This document shows, one piece after another, positions 1-5,189 of a DNA stretch of 11,770 bases (the stretch's first letter is position 1; every line of letters starts with the position of its first letter). Origin of the DNA: Syntrophomonadaceae bacterium. Its GTDB lineage: Bacteria > Bacillota > Dethiobacteria > DTU022. The translations under genes were made by a program, and so were the position numbers. The notes under the pieces were generated by a model. The model saw only the letters and a program-made list of their open reading frames with translations. It ran no database searches and had not been told where the DNA came from. The stretch is from the NCBI GenBank assembly GCA_007129055.1, contig SKWE01000196.1, positions 1 through 11,770 on the forward strand, given 5' to 3'.

Positions 1-845
1 AAGAATACCGTTTATCATCTGCAAACTCAATTAACTGGGGCCGACTTTTACCGCAAATAGTTTACTATTTCTATGCTTATGCCAAACTGGTAAATATGAA
101 TGAAATCTCAAGGGGAGAAAAAGTGAACTTCACAGTGCCCACCGGTAATTTTGGGAACATCCTGGCCGGCTATTACGCCAGGAAACTGGGATTACCAATA
201 AACCGCCTAATCTGTGCCGCCAACATTAACAATGTCCTTACCGACTTCATAAATAGCGGAACCTATAACCGGATCCGAAAACTTCAGCCCAGTATATCTC
301 CATCCATGGATATTCTTGTATCAAGTAATTTAGAACGTCTGCTTTTCGAGATAACCGGGCACGATTCCGGCAAAATCATTTCCTGGATGAAAAGCCTGGT
401 AAAGGATGGGAATTATAAAACTGACAACCAAACGCAAAGCTTTATTCGTGATATATTTTGGAGCGATTTTGCCGATGATAGTGAAACAAAGGAAACCATT
501 GCATCAGTCTATAAGGAGCATAACTATCTTATCGACACCCATACTGCCGTTGGCAACTGTGTATTAAATAAATACAGGGAAACTGAAAAAGACCATTCTA
601 AAACAATTATCCTTTCTACAGCCAGCCCCTATAAATTTACCGGAAGTGTTGCCAGCGCTCTTTTCGGCGAAGTGGCTTATAAAAACAGCAGTGAATTAGA
701 ACTGCTGGAGATTTTATCTGCAAAAACAGGGACACCCATACCTGCCAACCTGACAGGCCTGGATAATAAAACAATAAGACACAAGCAGGTGATAGAGCGA
801 GATGCCATGCACAACCACCTGCTTGAGTTTTTAAAACTTACCTGA
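1..845 (+). CDS. thrC: Threonine synthase, C-terminal part (5' end outside window)
   Basis: This is the PLP enzyme that converts O-phospho-L-homoserine to L-threonine in the cytoplasm. The frame is open from the window edge (first full codon at base 3), so the Met codon at 96 is internal, not the start. The residues before it, around L-S-S-A-N-S-I-N-W-G-R-L-L-P-Q, are the conserved threonine synthase SANSIN-GR block. This is followed by V-P-T-G-N-F-G-N (the phosphate-binding loop), the A-N-I-N-N-V-L-T-D-F segment, and a C-terminal S-T-A-S-P-Y-K-F. These motifs belong to the long E. coli/yeast-like class. The PLP lysine lies upstream of the window. About 280 residues are visible and end in TGA. 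The gene converges on the - strand operon with a 54-nt gap in which I see no clear hairpin terminator. Confidence 0.93.
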   Translation, partial: EYRLSSANSINWGRLLPQIVYYFYAYAKLVNMNEISRGEKVNFTVPTGNFGNILAGYYARKLGLPINRLICAANINNVLTDFINSGTYNRIRKLQPSISPSMDILVSSNLERLLFEITGHDSGKIISWMKSLVKDGNYKTDNQTQSFIRDIFWSDFADDSETKETIASVYKEHNYLIDTHTAVGNCVLNKYRETEKDHSKTIILSTASPYKFTGSVASALFGEVAYKNSSELELLEILSAKTGTPIPANLTGLDNKTIRHKQVIERDAMHNHLLEFLKLT

Positions 846-899
846 GTCTGAACTTGAATTATTTAAAATAGAACTAATCGTTATATTTATATTATGCTT

Positions 900-2249
900 T
901 TACTCCTTTGGCTCAGAAGAAATTGTAACAATTTCTTCCCGACCATTAGTCCCAAAACGGGTAACCAGGGCCGCACCGATAGCCAGGATAAAAACTGCCA
1001 TGGAGACCAGCCAGCCCAAAATCGGGATTAAGCTGATTAAGCCTATAATCAGAACACCGATAGCCAGGGTTCCGAATGGATTCATAGAAGCAGAACTGGA
1101 AGCGCCAACCACCCTTTCGCCAACCAGGCTGGCAATCCCCGTATAGCCCAGGATAGCTGCTGCTGCCAGGAAAAATATTTCAACAAAGATTAATGGGATC
1201 CCGATTATGGTTATGGCCAGGATAATCATCAGCGGTATAGCCAGGGCAGCCGCAAGTATTCCCCATCCAACAACGGGACCGGTCCTCTCTGTAACAGCAG
1301 CACCCACTTTTTTAACCTGGCGTGGGAACAGGGTAAAGGTAAGTGCTGCCAGGGCAAACATGATGAGCATATTAATTACTCCCCTGGCTACACTGCCCTG
1401 AATGCCAACAAATGGCAAAGGCAAGTATGGCCAGTGGGGGCTGCGCATTCTATGCGGCATGAACTCAAACCTGCTTAAAGCATCTTCAACAGAAATAACC
1501 ACCCTATCCGCTATCCTGTCAGCAAAATCCCTGTCAACACCATCAAAGCGGTAGCCTTCATCCGGCGCAGGGTCCTGCAGCTCAGAAATGCCTACTTCTT
1601 CACCAATTTCAACAGAACCAACTATAGAGGTATCGGTTTTATTAACCATGCCCCTTCCCACATAAACCCTGCCGGAAACCACAGCATCAGGGCCCAGCTC
1701 TACAACACCCTGGTCAAGAATTACATCACCTTCAACTATTCCTGTTATGGTGACCTTTCCAGCCCTGCTGTTCACATCACCGCCAACTATCCCGGTAATA
1801 CGCAGCTCTCCAAATCCGGAGCCGATATCGCCACCGACAGACCCGTCTACTTCAACTTCGCCAAGATCGGCATTCAGGTTCCCACCGACTGAACCATTAA
1901 TTACTACTTCGCCCATCCTGGCCATAACATCACCGGCAACATTGCCATTAATGATAACCTGGCCCATATTTGCCTCAACATCACCGTTAATATAGCCATC
2001 TACGGTAACCTGGCCCATGTTGCTTTTTACATTACCGTTTACGATACCACCTACTACCAGCTCTCCCAGGTTCAGGGTAACATTGCCATTGACTGATGTT
2101 CCATCCGGTATCTCAAGGCTTCCGGCTGCCTTGTTAATATCTTCGTCGATGATCACCATCGTTGTAGCAGCTGCATTTGCAGCGGGCAATAAAACCAGGG
2201 CTAACAGGAGCGTTAGAACAATAAGAAAATCTTTTTTTCTGTAAATCAT
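900..2249 (-). CDS. Secreted/membrane polymer-forming (bactofilin-like) repeat protein, last gene of ECF cassette
   Basis: This 449-residue protein has a signal peptide (M-I-Y-R-K-K-D, hydrophobic core at about 8-22, A-N-A-A-like cleavage near 26-28). Next come eight tandem 17-residue repeats (residues 53-188) of the pattern V-x-G-(N/D)-V-x4-G-x-V-x-(V/I)-x-G-x, which predict a small right-handed beta-helix like bactofilin/polymer-forming domains. A polar linker follows, with a W/P-rich stretch at about 268-280. The last part has four or five membrane segments (about 288-308, 325-377, 393-430) and a short charged tail. The start is ATG, overlapping the anti-sigma stop as ATGA, with a GAGGGGG ribosome site. 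The repeats probably sit outside the membrane. Family knowledge: such proteins often lie beside ECF sigma/anti-sigma pairs. The exact role is unknown; a cell-envelope function is inferred. Confidence 0.85.
   Translation of the reverse strand: MIYRKKDFLIVLTLLLALVLLPAANAAATTMVIIDEDINKAAGSLEIPDGTSVNGNVTLNLGELVVGGIVNGNVKSNMGQVTVDGYINGDVEANMGQVIINGNVAGDVMARMGEVVINGSVGGNLNADLGEVEVDGSVGGDIGSGFGELRITGIVGGDVNSRAGKVTITGIVEGDVILDQGVVELGPDAVVSGRVYVGRGMVNKTDTSIVGSVEIGEEVGISELQDPAPDEGYRFDGVDRDFADRIADRVVISVEDALSRFEFMPHRMRSPHWPYLPLPFVGIQGSVARGVINMLIMFALAALTFTLFPRQVKKVGAAVTERTGPVVGWGILAAALAIPLMIILAITIIGIPLIFVEIFFLAAAAILGYTGIASLVGERVVGASSSASMNPFGTLAIGVLIIGLISLIPILGWLVSMAVFILAIGAALVTRFGTNGREEIVTISSEPKE
1686..2093 (-). 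repeat. Eight tandem 51-nt coding repeats (17-aa beta-helix rungs)
   Basis: Residues 53-188 of the bactofilin-like protein fall into eight consecutive units of exactly 17 residues, each opening with V/I-x-G-N/D and carrying a central G followed by an alternating V-x-V/I strand. The units are diverged at the DNA level (different codons and residues), so this is an old protein repeat and not a recent tandem duplication. The phase is constant with no insertions until the eighth unit ends in G-P-D. Confidence 0.85.
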
Positions 2250-2728
2250 TTTATAACCCCCTCTAATCTTTTAATTCCTGATAGGATAATCACTTCTATC
2301 AGCACCAGCGTGGCTAAAAATAGAATTATCCACACCGGTTCTGTGTTAATACCAAAATAAAGCAGTTCAAAAAACGTATCCAGGAACAGCCCTATATTAC
2401 TGGTTATACCGACAGTAAGCCACCAGTTAAGGTAACCCGGGTCTATGATATAAACACTGGCAAAGGCAATGGCAAACAGCGCCAGTGCGAAAGGCAGGGC
2501 GGGAAAAGGCTGGTAAACTGCTCTTTCGCTTAACCTGTCGCAAAAATCTGCAGGTAATCTTTCTTTGCTGGACAACTGGTTGGCATAAAAAACCATGCTG
2601 CGAATCTCTTCTTCTTTTTTTCTGCAAGCAGAGCACTGATCCAGGTGTTCCAGAACAGCCTGATCTTCTTCTTCATTATCCACCACACTTTGTATTGTTA
2701 AATAATCGGGACAAACTTTTCCGGTCAA
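2246..2728 (-). CDS. Zinc-finger (zf-HC2) anti-sigma factor, membrane-anchored
   Basis: This 160-residue protein has an N-terminal anti-sigma zinc finger with H28-x3-C32-x2-C35, the ZAS/zf-HC2 signature. It is followed by hydrophobic segments at about 76-95, 103-125 and 131-151, so it is a membrane protein with the finger in the cytoplasm. Its expected job is to hold the adjacent ECF sigma factor until a signal releases it. The start codon is TTG, overlapping the sigma stop as TTGA, and is supported by a GGGAGGG ribosome site 9 nt upstream. The stop overlaps the next gene as ATGA. These overlaps imply translational coupling of all three proteins. The zinc-finger assignment is strong. The number of membrane passes (2 or 3) is uncertain. 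Confidence 0.88.
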   Translation of the reverse strand: MTGKVCPDYLTIQSVVDNEEEDQAVLEHLDQCSACRKKEEEIRSMVFYANQLSSKERLPADFCDRLSERAVYQPFPALPFALALFAIAFASVYIIDPGYLNWWLTVGITSNIGLFLDTFFELLYFGINTEPVWIILFLATLVLIEVIILSGIKRLEGVIK

Positions 2729-3255
2729 CTCGATATCCCTCCCTGCTTCAAAAGCTCGTCTTTCAACATGAGCCTGCCGCGGTAAAGCCTGTTCTTCACC
2801 AGGCTTAGCTCCAGACCCAGTACTTCACATATTTCTGAATAACTTAATTCGTTTACATGTTTTAACATAATTACTTCCCTGTACTTATCCGGTAAATTTT
2901 TAACAGCCCTCATCAATTCGGTTTCACTTTCTTTATTAATATAAAGCTGCTCAGGGTTCGCCTGATCCGGTTTCTCCATAGCTTCAATAAAATCTACAGG
3001 AATTTCACGGTTGTCGCGCAGGTAATTCTTGCATAAGTTCCCCGCTATTTTCAGCAGCCATGGTTTGGCAGGTTTATCATGATCAAAACTGTTAATTCGT
3101 TTGAAAGCTTTCAAAAAAGTTTCCTGCGTAATGTCCTGGGCAATATTGCGATTTCCTGTATAGCGCAATGCCAGGCGGTAAACACTGTCACCATGAGCTT
3201 CAACCATTTCCTTCACTATATCCTGCAATTGAGCACCACCATTTTGGCTTTCCAT
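2725..3255 (-). CDS. ECF-type RNA polymerase sigma factor
   Basis: This is a small sigma-70 family protein (176 residues from the ATG at 3255; a TTG at 3270 would add five). Region 2 is seen in D-S-V-Y-R-L-A-L-R-Y-T-G-N and D-I-T-Q-E-T-F-L-K-A-F. Region 4 is seen in L-P-D-K-Y-R-E-V-I-M-L-K-H and the helix-turn-helix Y-S-E-I-C-E-V-L-G-L-E-L-S-L-V-K-N-R-L-Y-R-G. There is no region 1 or 3, as expected for ECF sigmas. It directs core polymerase to a small regulon, most likely including its own operon, and is held by the membrane anti-sigma factor encoded next. Neither candidate start has a clear Shine-Dalgarno sequence, which is odd given the strong sites on the two following genes. The subgroup cannot be assigned from sequence alone. 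Confidence 0.92.
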   Translation of the reverse strand: MESQNGGAQLQDIVKEMVEAHGDSVYRLALRYTGNRNIAQDITQETFLKAFKRINSFDHDKPAKPWLLKIAGNLCKNYLRDNREIPVDFIEAMEKPDQANPEQLYINKESETELMRAVKNLPDKYREVIMLKHVNELSYSEICEVLGLELSLVKNRLYRGRLMLKDELLKQGGISS

Positions 3256-3301
3256 AATATATATACACAAGCGAAAAGAAAAAGTCTGATCAATTTATTA
3301 A

Positions 3302-3326
3302 AAAACCGGTCATCAAGACCGGTTTT
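3302..3326 (-). terminator. Intrinsic terminator hairpin (downstream of epimerase-like gene)
   Basis: There is a perfect 10-bp inverted repeat, AAAACCGGTC / GACCGGTTTT, with a 5-nt loop. On the - strand the right arm runs into TTTTT followed by AT-rich DNA. It lies about 140 nt beyond the stop of the epimerase-like gene and just upstream of the sigma gene, so it would end the serA-side transcript. It is nearly symmetric and could also act on the + strand. Because it sits about 50-70 nt before the sigma start, an operator role is a less likely alternative. Confidence 0.6.
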
Positions 3327-3468
3327 AATATTCATTAGTATATAATTGGCCATCATTACCTCAACACCCTATAAATCCAACCGGCTGAAAACATTTTCGT
3401 TCATTATTCAAACTGGCGCCGGTAATGGGCCAGATAGTAACCTAAAGGGCAGGCCTGATAATAATTGT

Positions 3469-4410
3469 TTAAAACCGGGCTTCGCCAACAGCAGTTATTT
3501 CAACCTCGCTGTGTGAAAATGAAGCTGATTCAACCTGCCCTTCGACAATTTTCATATCCAGGGAGGTTATTTCCGGGCCGCCTAATTCTCTTCCACCACC
3601 GGATTCTATGTCAAGGTTTAAAATTCCATCAGAACCAGCCTTAAGAGTAATCAGTTCACCGGAAACATGCAGGGCCAGGCCGAGAGCAACAGAACCTGTT
3701 CCGCAGGAGGGTTCAAAGAAATCATCTTTCACGTAGTGTGGGAAAACGACCCTGATCTGGCCTTTTCCCTGGGGATTCCAGTCATATAGAGCCACATTAG
3801 GTTCTATTTCACCGCTTTGTTCCTGAAAATCATGTTGGATTTTCAGCAGTGTTTCACGGGTTTGAGCATCCCAGTTAATAAAATCTGCAGCAGGAAAATA
3901 TTTTTTAAACCGATCAGCATTTATAACCAGGAATTTACCTGCCCTGACAGCTTCAAAACCGGCACATTCTATCGGGCCAACGCCTCGTTCATAGCACTCT
4001 TTAACGAAACACTCCATATCTGTTCTGATCACCCTGGCCTTGTTTTCAGAAAAGTCAATGGTAAGCTCTGTAGGCCCACAATCAGTATACAGCATAACAC
4101 GGGCAGGTGATTTATCCTGCTCAACACCAAATATACTGCCAAGCTCAGTTTCAATTAAAGCAGCCCCAAGGACCTGCGTAAACCCGCCACATGCGCTAAT
4201 GAAGCAGGGTAAGGTTGGTTCAGCAATTTTAACGTCTATTTCGCCGGGCTTATCGGTCGGGTAAAGTATACCTGCTTCGTGCGCATGAAGGTAATTGGGG
4301 CCCATAAGTTTTACCGCAACATCCAACTCCTGTCCTCCCGGGATCTGTTCACCGCGCAAAAGGATAATCAGGTTGCCTCCCATATGACCTCTTACAAAAT
4401 CAAGTTTCAT
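3469..4410 (-). CDS. Divergent DapF/proline-racemase-fold epimerase (substrate unknown)
   Basis: This 313-residue protein belongs to the cofactor-independent two-cysteine racemase superfamily. The second catalytic block is clear: F-E-P-S-C236-G-T-G-S-V-A, matching the CGTG motif of diaminopimelate epimerase and proline racemase. The first is S-A-C74-G-G-F-T-Q-V-L-G-A-A-L, in the place of CGNG-x-R but diverged. The N-terminus (M-K-L-D-F-V-R-G-H-M-G-G-N) resembles the DapF H-G-x-G-N-D opening loosely. The start is ATG at 4410, with a TGAGGA ribosome site 6 nt upstream. An in-frame TTG at 4461 would add 17 residues but has no better site. Both catalytic cysteines are present, so it is likely active, but the altered first motif argues against simply calling it DapF. 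It follows the redox pair and ends before the terminator at 3302-3326. Confidence 0.75.
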   Translation of the reverse strand: MKLDFVRGHMGGNLIILLRGEQIPGGQELDVAVKLMGPNYLHAHEAGILYPTDKPGEIDVKIAEPTLPCFISACGGFTQVLGAALIETELGSIFGVEQDKSPARVMLYTDCGPTELTIDFSENKARVIRTDMECFVKECYERGVGPIECAGFEAVRAGKFLVINADRFKKYFPAADFINWDAQTRETLLKIQHDFQEQSGEIEPNVALYDWNPQGKGQIRVVFPHYVKDDFFEPSCGTGSVALGLALHVSGELITLKAGSDGILNLDIESGGGRELGGPEITSLDMKIVEGQVESASFSHSEVEITAVGEARF

Positions 4411-4435
4411 ATTGTTTTCCTCATCATTCCAGTGT

Positions 4436-4444
4436 CTAAGACAT
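4436..4444 (-). other. Possible leader mini-ORF (Met-Ser-stop) before the epimerase-like gene
   Basis: On the - strand, AAAGGAG is followed after AAGA by ATG TCT TAG. This is a ribosome site as good as any in the window, serving a two-codon reading frame 26 nt ahead of the likely gene start. It may be chance, because the same bases are open in another frame. The 11-base palindrome TGTCT-A-AGACA (4433-4443) overlaps it. Its function is speculative. Confidence 0.2.
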
Positions 4445-4500
4445 TCTTCTCCTTTGCCCAATAGGCACTGTTAATAATTATGTGTTAAATTTTCAATACT

Positions 4501-4517
4501 CGGGGGTCAAACCCCCG
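4501..4517. repeat. Perfect GC-rich hairpin (second of a tandem pair)
   Basis: CGGGGGT / ACCCCCG is a 7-bp perfect stem with a 3-nt loop, separated by 5 nt from the hairpin at 4523-4543. No T-run follows on either strand, so it is not a standard intrinsic terminator. The pair resembles a REP-like dispersed intergenic element, or it may protect the 3' end of the upstream transcript. Confidence 0.5.
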
Positions 4518-4522
4518 GCCGT

Positions 4523-4543
4523 AAGGAGTGAAACTCACTCCTT
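4523..4543 (-). promoter_or_regulatory. Candidate bacterial SECIS hairpin for the FTR-like gene
   Basis: In the - strand RNA, AAGGAGUGA / UCACUCCUU forms a perfect 9-bp stem with the loop GUU. Its stem starts 15 nt after the in-frame UGA and the loop begins 24 nt after it. As I recall the bacterial SECIS consensus (apical loop 3-14 nt, a G in the first two loop positions, UGA-to-loop distance about 16-37 nt), this fits, though the loop is at the small limit. A second, tighter foldback (UGAAA-CCUG-UUUCA) includes the UGA itself. The alternative is one half of a REP-like repeat with the hairpin at 4501-4517. Confidence 0.45.
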
Positions 4544-4933
4544 TAAATGAAACAGGTTTCAATAGCAGTGCCCAAGCTTGCGCACCTCATTCATACGGGT
4601 CGGATCACAGGGACAAACATGCTCCGGTATATTTTCAAAACGGCAGGGGCAATAAAAATCACCGTAAAGCTTATTTTTTTCAATTAGCCCTTCTATTACG
4701 AGATCCTTATCTTCATTAAATGTATAACCCCTTAAGCGGGCATAGTTTTCGGCACGTTTAAGAATTTCGCTTTCCGGATCCTGGGGAAAGCGGGAAGCTT
4801 TTACTTCGGGTTCAACTGCATTAATTTTAAGTTCTGCCCCGCACACCGTACAAACAACTACTTTGCCTTCTTCTATCTCATCCTTGTAAAGGAATGGTAC
4901 ACGGCAAACTTCACAGTATATTTTATGCTTCAC
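4535..4933 (-). CDS. Zinc-ribbon/ferredoxin-thioredoxin reductase catalytic-like protein, candidate selenoprotein (UGA at 4559-4561)
   Basis: FTR catalytic chains hold a 4Fe-4S cluster beside a redox disulfide and pass ferredoxin electrons to thiol proteins. Counting from GTG at 4933 (GGGAG site 9 nt upstream), a zinc ribbon comes first (C7-x2-C10, C28-x2-C31), then a helical stretch. The FTR core follows: C95-P-C97, C107-P-C109, and G-H-C123-Y. The next codon is UGA, exactly at the position of the last cysteine of the family's C-x-C-x-L-F end. In frame after it come N-L-F-H-L-K-E and a second TGA, giving 132 residues if UGA is selenocysteine. If it is a stop, the gene ends at 4559 and lacks one of the two active-site residues. 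TTG at 4951 (AAGGA site) is an alternative start. The gene overlaps the glutaredoxin gene by 11 nt, implying a joint function. The FTR-like identity is firm. Selenocysteine is an inference that depends on a sel system elsewhere in the genome. Confidence 0.75.
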
Positions 4934-5174
4934 CTTTAAGCGCTCCCTCAAATTCTTCTTCCTTAAAGCCGATTATAACAGTATCATTGATTACTGTAAC
5001 CGGGAAAGCTCTTTTACCGGTTAGTTTTTCCACCTCTTTCAATGCTTTGTTCTGTTCCTCACCCTGAACCAGGTCTACATCAATACAGTCATATTCTACA
5101 TTTTTGTCATCCAGGTATTTTTTCACCTTTTTACACCATGGACAAGTGCTTAGAGCATAAACTTTTACCATCAT
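4923..5174 (-). CDS. Glutaredoxin / NrdH-like thiol-disulfide oxidoreductase
   Basis: This 83-residue thioredoxin-fold protein has an early C11-P-W-C14 active site (S-T-C-P-W-C-K-K), an F-P-V-T-V-I segment supplying the cis-proline strand, and a C-terminal helix (F-K-E-E-E-F-E-G-A-L). It carries out dithiol-disulfide exchange in the cytoplasm. The start is one of two adjacent ATGs (5174 or 5171), with a GGGAGG site. It lies 15 nt after serA and overlaps the following FTR-like gene, which suggests that ferredoxin, through that protein, is its reductant in place of glutathione or NADPH. That link is inferred from context. It could also reduce other partners, such as ribonucleotide reductase (NrdH role). 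Both cysteines are ordinary TGC/TGT codons. Confidence 0.9.
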   Translation of the reverse strand: MMVKVYALSTCPWCKKVKKYLDDKNVEYDCIDVDLVQGEEQNKALKEVEKLTGKRAFPVTVINDTVIIGFKEEEFEGALKGEA

Positions 5175-5189
5175 TTAAACCTCCCATTT

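Noticed and set aside
846..899. Expected bidirectional terminator between thrC and the convergent repeat-protein gene
   Set aside because: No inverted repeat with a T-run is visible in the 54-nt gap.
1686..2093. Regular 51-nt periodicity considered as a CRISPR-like or minisatellite array
   Set aside because: The units are diverged in DNA but in constant protein phase, with no spacer/repeat split. This is a coding beta-helix repeat.
1747..2244. + strand frames rich in Pro/Ser/Thr opposite the repeat protein
   Set aside because: They are antisense shadows created by the Gly/Val/Asn repeat codons, with no ribosome sites.
3256..3300. Possible sigma-A promoter (TTGATC) ahead of the ECF sigma gene
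   Set aside because: No -10 like element falls at 16-19 nt spacing; the TATATATATT stretch is too far away and too close to the start codon.
3400..3468. Short - strand frame downstream of the epimerase-like gene (reads A-C-P-L-G-Y-Y-L-A-H-Y, ending in TAA TGA)
   Set aside because: It has no start codon or ribosome site and covers only about 20 residues. It looks protein-like and could be a gene remnant, but there is not enough to support a feature.
4547..4561. Foldback UGAAA-CCUG-UUUCA including the UGA, as the SECIS itself
   Set aside because: The stem is weak and the loop would lie too close to the UGA for the usual bacterial SECIS spacing. The hairpin at 4523-4543 fits better.
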